A stretch of DNA of 64,000 nt. Origin: GCA-2687025 sp964473525. GTDB lineage: Bacteria > Poribacteria > WGA-4E > GCA-2687025. The notes beneath the pieces were generated by a model that made no database searches, had not been told where the DNA came from, and saw only the letters and a program-made list of their open reading frames with translations. The stretch spans positions 124,001-188,000 of the forward strand of contig CAYYPK010000004.1 in assembly GCA_964473525.1 (NCBI GenBank), written 5' to 3'. Both the position numbers and the translations under genes were made by a program. Shown here one piece after another: positions 17,309 through 25,436 of this stretch (within the stretch, counting starts at the first letter, position 1; each line of letters opens with the position of its first letter).

Positions 17309-18787
17309 CTACTCGCCTGCCGGGCTCGGCTCATCGCCGACCGCAGGCGCGTCGTCTTCGCCTTCCTTGTCCCATTCCAGCGTCTCGGGGTTCCACTGGA
17401 ACACCTCGAGCGGGCCGTACTGCAGGTTGAAGGAGAGGCTGCGAGGCTTCGGCGAACTGTCGAAGAGGTTGAAGTCGCGGGCGACGACGTAGGAGTGCTT
17501 GCCGCTCTCGATGGTAGCGGCGGCGGCCACGAAATCCGCGAGGTTGCGCACTGGAACGCCGTTTACCTCGATGATGAGCACCTTCGAGTTGTTCTGGCGT
17601 GGGCGGTATCCCGCTTTCGAGAACGTGCTGCCCGCGACGGAGAACGGCATGAACACACCCTCGGCTTCCATGTGCACCTGGTGTCGCAGATTGATGCTCA
17701 CGTCGTGGAAAATGCCGCCGCCGAACCGAGCAAACCGCCTGATCTTGCGGCTCTCCAGGTCGAACACAGGCACGGTGACGTTCGTGGCGTCGCCGTTGCG
17801 GAAGATCTCGAGGTCTACCGACCCGCCCACGGAATCCGCGAGGATTCGGTCGAACTGGTACAGGTCGTCACGGAGAATCTCGCCGTTGGCCCGGTAGACG
17901 ATGTCTCCCGGCCGCAGAACCGTCTCGGCCGGCGTCGTGGGGATGGCACCTTCCACCTGCATTACGTGCGGCGTTCCGCCTGTCTTGGACGGCCCGATCT
18001 CGGCCGCCTTCTCGGAGGGCAGACCGTAGTGCCGTATCGCCTCCCCGATGGACACGAGCGCAAGGTCGACGCCGATGTCTCCTCGGCGAACGGTCTGGCC
18101 CGACGTGAGGGCTTCGAGCGCTGGAAAGAGATAGTCGATTGGGAGTTCGAAGCTGGACGTGTCCGTGCCGGAGGCGTGGATGGCAACCACCTCGCCGCGC
18201 GTGTTCCACACGGGGCTCCCGCTGGAGCCTCCCGTGCGGTCAAATGTGCTGTGGATGTACGATCCGTAACGCGTGCCCTTGTCGACGTTCAGGTTCGTCA
18301 CCGACCCGTTCTTGATCGAGTACTCCTCCTTCTCGTTGTTGCCGATTAGCAGGAGTTCCTCGCCGACCGCCAGCTCTCCCCACGACCCAAGGGTCACCGC
18401 CTGGAGCTCGAAATCTACGTCCTCCGTGTCGATCTGGTAGAAGCCGAAGTCTTGCTCAGGGTCGTAGTAGAGCACCTGGGCTTCGGTGAAGGAGCCGTCG
18501 TAGAAGTTGACCTTGACGATGGACGGGCTGGTTCCGGTCACATGCCGGTTCGTCGCGATGATGCCGGCGTCGGCGTCGATGATGAAGCCCGTGGCGTACG
18601 TCGTGCCTTGCCGCTCCGCCTCGAACACTACCTCCGCCGACCGCTCGATGTTAACGACGGAGGGCTTGTACCGCGCTATATCCTCGGTCCAGTCATACGC
18701 AGCCCGCGCCGCGCGCGGCGCAATGGCGCCGATGCCGACGAGGACAGCGCAGCCAAACGCACAGGAGAAACCAACGACACGTCGCAT
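17309..18787 (-). CDS. secreted trypsin-like serine protease with PDZ domains (HtrA/Deg type)
   Basis: The 492-residue protein has an N-terminal signal peptide ending APRAARA. A chymotrypsin-fold protease domain (about 35-240) has all triad residues: His in IATNRHVTG, Asp in DPEQDFGFYQI and Ser in FDRTGGSSGSPVWN. Two PDZ-like regions follow, one around GAIPTTPAETVLRPGDIVYRANG and one around VLIIEVNGVPVRNLADFVAA, with an acidic tail. Such enzymes degrade or refold damaged envelope proteins. The ATG at 18787 follows AGGAGG. It is 9 bases downstream of the Yip1-like gene, so they form a two-gene operon. The GGSSGSP sequence differs slightly from the usual GNSGGP, so its precise subfamily is unclear. 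Confidence 0.88.
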   Translation of the reverse strand: MRRVVGFSCAFGCAVLVGIGAIAPRAARAAYDWTEDIARYKPSVVNIERSAEVVFEAERQGTTYATGFIIDADAGIIATNRHVTGTSPSIVKVNFYDGSFTEAQVLYYDPEQDFGFYQIDTEDVDFELQAVTLGSWGELAVGEELLLIGNNEKEEYSIKNGSVTNLNVDKGTRYGSYIHSTFDRTGGSSGSPVWNTRGEVVAIHASGTDTSSFELPIDYLFPALEALTSGQTVRRGDIGVDLALVSIGEAIRHYGLPSEKAAEIGPSKTGGTPHVMQVEGAIPTTPAETVLRPGDIVYRANGEILRDDLYQFDRILADSVGGSVDLEIFRNGDATNVTVPVFDLESRKIRRFARFGGGIFHDVSINLRHQVHMEAEGVFMPFSVAGSTFSKAGYRPRQNNSKVLIIEVNGVPVRNLADFVAAAATIESGKHSYVVARDFNLFDSSPKPRSLSFNLQYGPLEVFQWNPETLEWDKEGEDDAPAVGDEPSPAGE

Positions 18788-18796
18788 GGACGCCTC

Positions 18797-19555
18797 CTAG
18801 ACCATTGGTATTGGGATCTTGTCGGTCAGCCCGGAACCTGCGAGCGCCAGGTAGATGAGAGTGCCGCCGATCAGGATCACCGGGCCGATCATGGCCACGA
18901 TGAACGCCAGCGTGACGCGGCCGGTGGTCGATCCGTGCGCCTCGCGGAACCCGACGACGATCAGGTACGGGCCGTACAGCAGCGCCGCGATAGGGCCGAG
19001 GCACGGGATCCACGACACGAGCGACAGGCTGCCGTTGACGTACGAAAGCGTGCGGAACGTCGCGGCGAACCCGTGCCGCGCGACGCCGAATACGGCAAGA
19101 ACCAAGTGGTAGTAGCCCACCGTTACGAAGAAGACCGGCGCGGCGCAGACGGATACGCACGCCACGGCGGCCACCGGGCCGACGGTCGCGGTCCCATCGG
19201 TCGTAGGAAAGTCGCCCAGCGAGGAAAGTACGCCGCGCAGCATGGATCCCATCGCGGCGTTGACAAACGCGCTCAGCACCACAGATAGGCACGTACACGC
19301 GAGCCAGTAGAGCAAGGGCGCGCCGATTGAGGGCGACCGCTTCATACCGCGGAACGTCGGCAGAGGCTCGAACAAGACGGCGCGCGCCGTTCGAAAGAAA
19401 GTCGCGACGCGTCCGCCTTCCGCGCGCGGATCCTCCCAATCTGGGCCGACGCGGCCGCCATCGCCCGCGCCTTCATGGCTCGCGCGGGGAGGCGACTCCC
19501 CAGACTCCGGGTCGCCTGTCTCGGGCGTGAACCTGCCGTCGTGCATCTCGGTCAC
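18797..19555 (-). CDS. Yip1-domain membrane protein
   Basis: The 252-residue protein has a hydrophilic, acidic N-terminus of about 50 residues and then a Yip1-like domain with five or six membrane segments. The motif EPLPTFRGM near residue 62 matches the usual FxxPxxTF entry of Yip1 proteins, and GVARHGFAATFRTLSYVNG near 160 matches the conserved central helix, followed by PCLGPIAALLYGPYLIVVGF. These proteins sit in the cytoplasmic membrane; their bacterial role is not known. The GTG at 19555 follows AGAGG; a downstream ATG at 19546 is possible. It leads the operon with the HtrA-type protease. Confidence 0.8.
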   Translation of the reverse strand: MTEMHDGRFTPETGDPESGESPPRASHEGAGDGGRVGPDWEDPRAEGGRVATFFRTARAVLFEPLPTFRGMKRSPSIGAPLLYWLACTCLSVVLSAFVNAAMGSMLRGVLSSLGDFPTTDGTATVGPVAAVACVSVCAAPVFFVTVGYYHLVLAVFGVARHGFAATFRTLSYVNGSLSLVSWIPCLGPIAALLYGPYLIVVGFREAHGSTTGRVTLAFIVAMIGPVILIGGTLIYLALAGSGLTDKIPIPMV

Positions 19556-19764
19556 CTTCGCCTCTGCGGATCGCAGTCTCCGCGTCCCACATGTGTTCTA
19601 TCACAGACGGCCAACACCGTCCATGCCGTGTGCCGCGCGATGCTCTTCATCCACGACGGCTGCGCCGTGGCGCCAGGCTCGTGGCCTGCTCAGGACGACC
19701 GTCGGCGAGTGGACTACTCGGCACAGTGGCAGACTCAAAGAGAGCGAACCGTGTCAGCGTCCGA

Positions 19765-19793
19765 TTGACCGTCCACGGGCTGTACGGTAGACT
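19765..19793 (+). promoter_or_regulatory. sigma-70-type promoter for moxR-holA
   Basis: TTGACC (19765-19770), a 17-base spacer and TAGACT (19788-19793). Initiation near 19800 leaves a leader of about 37 bases containing the AAGGAG ribosome binding site of the moxR TTG start. Confidence 0.5.
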
Positions 19794-19836
19794 CGAAGCG
19801 TTCCCGAATCCCGCCTTCCGCTAAGGAGTCCCACGC

Positions 19837-20856
19837 TTGCAGAGCGCCGATCCGGCCGCCACGGCTGCGGCTGATATCGCCTTCTTCGCCGACCTACGCG
19901 AGCGACTTCTCAAGGAACTGCGCAAAGTCATCGTCGGGCAGGAGGAGATTATCGACGATCTTCTTACGGCCCTGGTGTCGCGTGGTCACTGCCTACTGGT
20001 CGGCGTCCCCGGGCTTGCCAAGACGCTGCTCATCAGCACTTTGGCGCGCGCGGTCGATTTGGATTTCAAGCGCATACAGTTCACGCCCGACCTGATGCCG
20101 ACCGACATTGTCGGGTCGGACATTCTACAGGACGATCCGGAGACCGGGCGGCGCGTGTTCCAGTTCATCAAGGGGCCGATCTTCGCGAACGTCGTCCTCG
20201 CGGACGAGGTGAACCGCACGCCGCCGAAGACGCAGGCGGCGCTTCTACAGGCGATGCAGGAGCAGGAAGTGACCGCTGGCGGCACGACGTATCCGCTGCC
20301 TAAGCCGTTCTTCGTGCTCGCCACGCAAAACCCCATTGAACAGGAGGGCACGTACCCACTCCCCGAGGCGCAACTGGACAGGTTCATGTTCAGCCTCTAC
20401 GTCGACTATCCGACGCCGGAGGAGGAAAAGGAGATCGTCCTGACGACGACCTCGGCACTCGAACCGCAGATAGACGCCGCGCTCACACGCGACGACATTG
20501 AGCGGGTGCAAAACATCGTCCGGCGCGTGCCGGTCGCGGACTACGTCGTGGAATACGCCGTGGACCTCGTCGGGAAGTCGCGCCCGAACAACGCCGACAC
20601 GCCCGAGTTCGTGAGCGACTGGGTCAGTTGGGGCGCGGGGCCTCGCGCTTCGCAGTATCTCGTGCTGGCGGCCAAGGCGCGCGCCATACTACGCGGCCGA
20701 CCGAACGCCACCGAGGAAGACATCCAAGCCGTCGCGCTCCCCGTGATGCGCCACCGCGTATTGGTGAACTTCAACGCCGAAGCGGATGGCGTGTCCAGTC
20801 GAGACGTCGTGGAGCGACTGCTGGAGACCGTTCAGGTTCCACACCACGGTAAGTGA
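19837..20856 (+). CDS. MoxR-family AAA+ ATPase
   Basis: The 339-residue protein is a MoxR AAA+ ATPase, a chaperone-like family that often helps metal or cofactor insertion or activates VWA-domain partners. The Walker A variant is GVPGLAKTLL near residue 57. Walker B is VVLADEVNRTPPKTQAALL near 125, with the family-typical MQEQEVTAGG insertion after it. FVLATQNPIEQEGTYPLPEAQ contains sensor 1 and the MoxR signature. The start is a TTG at 19837 supported by AAGGAG eight bases upstream. No VWA gene is adjacent; the neighbour is holA, so its partner is unknown. Confidence 0.92.
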   Translation: MQSADPAATAAADIAFFADLRERLLKELRKVIVGQEEIIDDLLTALVSRGHCLLVGVPGLAKTLLISTLARAVDLDFKRIQFTPDLMPTDIVGSDILQDDPETGRRVFQFIKGPIFANVVLADEVNRTPPKTQAALLQAMQEQEVTAGGTTYPLPKPFFVLATQNPIEQEGTYPLPEAQLDRFMFSLYVDYPTPEEEKEIVLTTTSALEPQIDAALTRDDIERVQNIVRRVPVADYVVEYAVDLVGKSRPNNADTPEFVSDWVSWGAGPRASQYLVLAAKARAILRGRPNATEEDIQAVALPVMRHRVLVNFNAEADGVSSRDVVERLLETVQVPHHGK

Positions 20857-20891
20857 ACCGCACGTAAGCCGCAGGGCGAGGAGGGTGTCGC

Positions 20892-22319
20892 ATGCAGTCC
20901 GGCCGCGGACGTAGGCGTGGCTCCCAGGAAGACGCTCCGGGCGCACTGCGCACCGTCGGGGACATCCCCAAGCGTATCAAAGACGGCGATGTGTCGACCG
21001 TCTACGCGTTGTGGGGTGAAGAAACCTACCTGCTCGAGCGCCTCTTGGAAGACACGGTCAACGCGCTTATGGCGGACGCCGGGGCCATGCGCGACCTGAA
21101 CTTCGACATGCTCGACGGCTCCGTGACATCCGCGGCGGAGGTAATCACGCTCGCGGAGACGATGCCCATGGGCGCGCCTCGGCGAGTGGTGGTCGTCAAG
21201 AACCCGAGCTTCCTTACGACAAGCGGCGAGCCGGACGCCGCGCAACGGCTGCGGCAGTCACACGACGCCCACGAGGCGGGCAATCACGACCGCGCGCTAC
21301 AGTTGTTGTTCCGCGCGCTGGACATCGAACCCGTCGCGCTGGACGAGCCCGCCGCTTCGGCGGCGCTGTCCAAAATCCGCGCGGACGCGGCGCAGAATGC
21401 TCCCGACCTCGTCGCCTACGTTGACGACGCCCCAACGGCCTTCATTGAGGTGTCCCTGCCCGAAGCATCCAGCGGCGGAACCGACAAGGACCGCTTCATC
21501 GGCTGGGTGAAGGACGGCCCGCCCGAGAGCGTCGCCGTGGTGCTGTGCGTCAGTGGGACGTTCCCGCGCCGCGTTATGAGGTCGCTTGGAGACGGCGTAA
21601 CGCTGGCGGACGTGGACACGCTGAAGGCGCGGTCATCGGGCGGCCGCGATCCCGTGGACACGTTCATCGCCAAGCAGATGCGCTCCGCCAAGCGAGAGCT
21701 CGACGACGACGCGCAGCGGGAGCTAAGAGCGCGCACCGAGGACGACCTGCAAGCTCTCGTGGACGAAATCGAGAAGCTACTCGCCTACGTCGGCGACCGT
21801 GAGCGGGTCGGAATCGACGATGTGCGCGCCGCCGTGTCCGACGGGTCCGGCTATTCTGTCTTCGACCTTACGGATGCCATCGCGGAGGGCAACGCGACGC
21901 GCGCGCTGATGAGCCTGCACAGCGTGCTTGGGCACGGCGAGCCGCCCCTCAAGATCCACGCGCTATTAGTTCGGCAGGTGCGCATGATGACGCAGGCTGT
22001 CCTACTACAGGAGCATGGCGCCCTGGCGCCGTTCAAACGCGGAATGACCTATCGCGCCTTCATGAACACCGTGCACGGCAAATGGGAGGACGGCGCGGCG
22101 GACATGCTACCGGACGCTGCGACGCTGAATCTCCTGAAACAGAAGCCGTACGCGATGTACAAGGCGTTGCTACAGGCGTCTCGGTTCAACCCTCCCAAGC
22201 TGATGACGGCATATCAGCAGCTTATCGCGGCGGAGGAGACCATGAAGTCAGGCGGGGGCGCCGACGGCCTCGTGTTGGAGCGGACGGTGACAGAGTTGCT
22301 GCGCCTGGCGCGGAGCTAG
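20892..22319 (+). CDS. holA: DNA polymerase III delta subunit-like protein with internal insertion
   Basis: The start (DGDVSTVYALWGEETYLLERLLEDTV, residues about 28-55) and the C-terminal helical domain (FDLTDAIAEGNATRALMSLH, QVRMMTQAVLL, FNPPKLMTAYQQLIAAEETMKSG) match the clamp-loader delta subunit, which opens the sliding clamp. At 475 residues it is over 100 longer than usual. The excess lies after RRVVVVKNPSFL (about residue 100) and includes a TPR-like AGNHDRALQLLFRALDIEP and a region of about 60 further residues before VAVVLCVSGTFPRR rejoins the family. The ATG at 20892 follows GAGGAGGG. It is 35 bases behind moxR. Confidence 0.85.
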   Translation: MQSGRGRRRGSQEDAPGALRTVGDIPKRIKDGDVSTVYALWGEETYLLERLLEDTVNALMADAGAMRDLNFDMLDGSVTSAAEVITLAETMPMGAPRRVVVVKNPSFLTTSGEPDAAQRLRQSHDAHEAGNHDRALQLLFRALDIEPVALDEPAASAALSKIRADAAQNAPDLVAYVDDAPTAFIEVSLPEASSGGTDKDRFIGWVKDGPPESVAVVLCVSGTFPRRVMRSLGDGVTLADVDTLKARSSGGRDPVDTFIAKQMRSAKRELDDDAQRELRARTEDDLQALVDEIEKLLAYVGDRERVGIDDVRAAVSDGSGYSVFDLTDAIAEGNATRALMSLHSVLGHGEPPLKIHALLVRQVRMMTQAVLLQEHGALAPFKRGMTYRAFMNTVHGKWEDGAADMLPDAATLNLLKQKPYAMYKALLQASRFNPPKLMTAYQQLIAAEETMKSGGGADGLVLERTVTELLRLARS

Positions 22320-22349
22320 CAGGCGCCGGGAGGATGGAAGCTGGGCATC

Positions 22350-22592
22350 ATGGAAGTAGTTGTCCTGTTCATGTTCGTTATGATGACCGTCGGCATCGTG
22401 ACAGCCATCATCGGGCGCGGAGCGGGTCGCCATCAGAGGCAGGTCGACGGAGAGATGGCGCGCGTCCTGCGGGAACTCGAACGCATGAACGGCCGCCTGA
22501 ATGACCTTGACGAGCGGCTCGCCGACATGACGATAATGATCGACGAAGTCTCGCGACCAGCGTTGGACGAGCGACCGACCACACGGGACTGA
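22350..22592 (+). CDS. small single-pass membrane protein with coiled coil (PspB-like plan)
   Basis: The 80-residue protein consists of one N-terminal transmembrane helix (about 3-22, VVVLFMFVMMTVGIVTAII), a basic turn (GRGAGRHQRQ) and an amphipathic helix (VLRELERMNGRLNDLDERLA) ending in a polar tail. This layout is like phage-shock protein B, though sequence similarity is only suggestive. Two other proteins of the same plan lie at 32635-32901 and 33014-33310. It follows holA by 30 bases and is probably cotranscribed with it. Function unknown. Confidence 0.65.
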   Translation: MEVVVLFMFVMMTVGIVTAIIGRGAGRHQRQVDGEMARVLRELERMNGRLNDLDERLADMTIMIDEVSRPALDERPTTRD

Positions 22593-23002
22593 AGACCAGA
22601 GCCGCGCGATGTGGTGGCGACTCACACCGCGCGTCCGCCTGCCTCTCGTGGCGTGTTCGCGCGCCTCGGACAACCGGACGGCGGCCCGTGGCAATCACCG
22701 TAACCTGAGGATCTTGGCGTTCGTGGTCCTCGGCGTACCTCCGCCTCTACGAGGTTCGTTACTGCTTCAGCAGAAGATGAACGTACGGTCACTCGTCGAT
22801 TCGACGACGGGCGACCTTGTCCGCGCCCTCCCGCCATCTCCTTCCCTGTCGCAGTCGCCTCGGACGGACCCGCTCTGTCTACGCCCGGCGTACCCCGACC
22901 CATGCGCAGTAATGGGCGGCCGTTTTACCGGCCGCCCATTTTACGCGGAAGACAAACGTCTCGATCGTTCGTCAGTGGTCTATTGGGCCGACTCCCCGCT
23001 CG
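22593..23002. other. 410-bp intergenic region between convergent genes
   Basis: Apart from the hairpin at 22911-22940 I see no feature here. The open frames present are GC-driven, overlap each other and have no domain-like content. Confidence 0.55.
22911..22940. terminator. bidirectional hairpin terminator
   Basis: A perfect 12-bp stem AATGGGCGGCCG / CGGCCGCCCATT with loop TTTTAC, followed by TTAC on the plus strand. It lies between convergent transcription units and could end both. Confidence 0.65.
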
Positions 23003-24238
23003 TCAACCGCCGGAAGCCTCGTTTGGCAGGCGGCCGCCGACCGCGCTCCGCACGGCGTCCTCGTCGAGCGTCCACACGCGCCCGCGCTCGGGGTCATCTA
23101 CGACGGTAACGGCCGCAGGGAACAGGCGCTGAATCTCGTCCTCGTAATACCGGATGTCGGCGCCTATGGGGTCCATCACGTCTCGCCGATGCGCGCGGAA
23201 CGCAACCCGCCACGCCGCCTGCTCGTCCTCTGGCGCGGCGCTTCCTGGCGACTTCGGTCGCGCGCCTATGGCCCGGGTATAGCGCTCGACAGCATCCATA
23301 TACAGCGGGTAGACCCGCGCGAACTCGCCGTAGAGGTACCGTTCGGAGCCAGCGGCCGGTTCGCCTGTGAGCGGGTCTGACACTACCGTGCTTCCCTGGT
23401 CGCGGCCTGAGCCGGCGGCTACAGTCGCAGCTTGATCGTCGGGGGTTGGCGACCCGCCTGAGCGTGCTCTCGGCGCGGCATCCGCGTGTTCCGGGATCTG
23501 CGGCGCCCGCCGTCCCGGCGCCGGCGCCGCGCCCCCGCCCAGCGCGGACGACTCGCCCGACGTGGCGAACGGCCCGCTACCAGGCGACGAGCCCCCTGTG
23601 CCTCGATCCGTCATCAGCTGTAGGCCTCCCAGGGCGAGCGCCCCCGCGATAGCAGCCGCGCCTATGCCGACCGTCCACTTCACTTTCACGATTGCGACCC
23701 CTCCCAGCGCGGCGCTGCCCCGCCACGCCAGCGCCGCCCCGACGGCGTGTCGTAGGCTCCGCCGCAGTCGCGCGCGGGCCCGATGGAGGCGCACGCCGAC
23801 TGCCGTGCGTGACAAGCCGTGCCGTTCCATCAGTGCCGCGTACGGTTCGCCATCCACCACATGGGCAACCAACAGCGCACGGTCCGTCTCGTTGAGGAGT
23901 GACAGCGCGTCGGTCAACTGCCCGCGCTCCTCCGCGCTCGCCAACTGGCGCGCCGCTGAGAGGACGGTGTCCGGCAGGTCGGGAAACTCAGCGCACGCGG
24001 TAGGGCGCCTACGGGCGTTCCAGTTCATCGCGGTGTTCCGTGCGATGGCGCGCACCCACGCTCCAACTGTGTCTTGGTGACGCGCCTGATCGCGGTAGGC
24101 ATACGCTCTGAGCACGACTTCCTGTGCGAAGTCGTCCACGTCGTCGCGGCGGTACAGGCGCTCCTTACCGATCGCGCGGATCGTGCTGATCTCTTCAAGC
24201 ACGGCCCTATCGAACGCGTCAGTTGCACCGGTTGGCAT
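23003..24238 (-). CDS. ECF-type sigma factor with membrane-anchored C-terminal extension
   Basis: Residues about 10-175 form an RNA polymerase sigma factor: region 2 with RRDDVDDFAQEVVLRAYAY and VGAWVRAIARNTAMNWNARR, and region 4 with LLNETDRALLVAHVVDGEPY, AALMERHGLSRTAVGVRLHRAR. After it comes one transmembrane helix (WTVGIGAAAIAGALALGGLQL), a Gly/Pro/Ala-rich linker of about 90 residues and a C-terminal domain of about 110 residues (SERYLYGEFARVYPLYMDAV onward) outside the membrane. Sigma and sensor parts thus lie in one chain, instead of the usual sigma plus anti-sigma pair. I chose the ATG at 24238, preceded by GGAAG; starts up to 24301 are possible. A hairpin follows the stop. Confidence 0.85.
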   Translation of the reverse strand: MPTGATDAFDRAVLEEISTIRAIGKERLYRRDDVDDFAQEVVLRAYAYRDQARHQDTVGAWVRAIARNTAMNWNARRRPTACAEFPDLPDTVLSAARQLASAEERGQLTDALSLLNETDRALLVAHVVDGEPYAALMERHGLSRTAVGVRLHRARARLRRSLRHAVGAALAWRGSAALGGVAIVKVKWTVGIGAAAIAGALALGGLQLMTDRGTGGSSPGSGPFATSGESSALGGGAAPAPGRRAPQIPEHADAAPRARSGGSPTPDDQAATVAAGSGRDQGSTVVSDPLTGEPAAGSERYLYGEFARVYPLYMDAVERYTRAIGARPKSPGSAAPEDEQAAWRVAFRAHRRDVMDPIGADIRYYEDEIQRLFPAAVTVVDDPERGRVWTLDEDAVRSAVGGRLPNEASGG

Positions 24239-24372
24239 GGATGCTTCCATCGCCATGTCCAGACAGGCGAGCGGCGATATGTTTACACGATTCTCGTGCA
24301 TGGCGCCGGACGAATGGCGCGCCTACGTTCCGCGTCCGCGGATGAGTGGAACATGACAGTGACTGGAGCAGG

Positions 24373-25377
24373 TCACCGGTGCAGCAGCTTCCGCACCACG
24401 CCTGGCATTTCCGAGACATAGCGTTGGGTCCACGCCATACGGCGTATGTTCGGGGACGACGCGATCCACTGCGCAACTCCAAGCAGCTTGAGTGCCTTCA
24501 GTATCTCAACCCGGCCCGCGTATCCAACGGGGAGTTCCCTGGCTGCGGAGTAGCCGTCGTAGTACGCGTCCTCGAGCGCATCGTGCAGGTGCGGCGGTAC
24601 CTCATACGTCATCGGCATCGGCATGTCACGCAGGTACGCGAGCGTGATGGCGATGTCGTAGAGGTAGCACACACACGACGGAGCCTCGAAGTCGATCGCG
24701 CGCGCGTCGAAGCCGTCGAACATGTAGTTCATCTGGTGCAGGTCGCCGTGGATGATGCCACAGTCCATCGCGCCGACCCCGACCTCTTGCATCGTCTGCC
24801 CCGCGCGGTCTACGGCTTCCGCGATCACCGCGAGGTCGTCCGCGCTGTACACCGCCTCGAAGGGCCCCAGCGGGAAGTCGTCGGATAGCGTGTCGCCACT
24901 CCACGCCTCCATGCGCAAGCCGTCGGGCAGGCGGAACGTCTCCGCGTGGCGATGGAGCGTGCCTACGTACTTGCCGAGACTTCTCAAGTGTTGAGGCGTC
25001 AGTTCATCGCTGAGGTGACCCCCGTCGAGCCATCGGAACAGCACGCAGCGTCGACCGTCGCGAACGAGGGGCGTGCTGGCTTCAACGTACAGGGAGCCGT
25101 CGTCCGCGGGCAGGGGAGTGGCCACATGTAAGTCAGTATCACGGCCCAGAGCGGCGAGCCACTGCGTCTCCCTCCGCAGATCCTCTCCGCTGAAATGCTC
25201 GCGACAGACGCGCAGAGCGTACCGCCCTTCGCCAGTCTCTGCCCGAAAGAACAGGTTGTTCGAGTATCCGATGGCGTGCAACTGGACGTTGGAGACGGGG
25301 TAGGACCGGAGCGCGACGATGGCGACGTCGCGCAAGCGGTCGATCTGCTCATCCCGGGGCAGGTCGTAGAACGCCAT
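24373..25377 (-). CDS. APH/SrkA-like phosphotransferase (kinase-fold)
   Basis: The 334-residue protein has the aminoglycoside-phosphotransferase / homoserine kinase II fold. Visible are YALRVCRE with the ATP-binding region near residue 53, an FRWLDGGHLSD hinge, the catalytic loop IIHGDLHQMNYMF (HGDLHxxN) near 213, and AIDFE as the metal-binding DFG equivalent near 232. Length and layout resemble the stress-response kinase YihE/SrkA, which phosphorylates protein Ser/Thr, but choline or homoserine kinases are alternatives. The ATG at 25377 follows AGAGGAAG. It lies between topB and the sigma-factor gene, all on the minus strand. Confidence 0.85.
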   Translation of the reverse strand: MAFYDLPRDEQIDRLRDVAIVALRSYPVSNVQLHAIGYSNNLFFRAETGEGRYALRVCREHFSGEDLRRETQWLAALGRDTDLHVATPLPADDGSLYVEASTPLVRDGRRCVLFRWLDGGHLSDELTPQHLRSLGKYVGTLHRHAETFRLPDGLRMEAWSGDTLSDDFPLGPFEAVYSADDLAVIAEAVDRAGQTMQEVGVGAMDCGIIHGDLHQMNYMFDGFDARAIDFEAPSCVCYLYDIAITLAYLRDMPMPMTYEVPPHLHDALEDAYYDGYSAARELPVGYAGRVEILKALKLLGVAQWIASSPNIRRMAWTQRYVSEMPGVVRKLLHR

Positions 25378-25436
25378 GCGATTCTTCCTCTCGGCTACCG
25401 GATGTGGGCGGAGGCCGTTGGAGCGTCAACCTGGCC

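Noticed and set aside
24285..24310. GGAAC...CGTCC upstream of the sigma gene as an autoregulated ECF promoter
   Set aside because: The spacing between the two halves is 14 bases, shorter than usual for ECF promoters, and the -10 half is weak.
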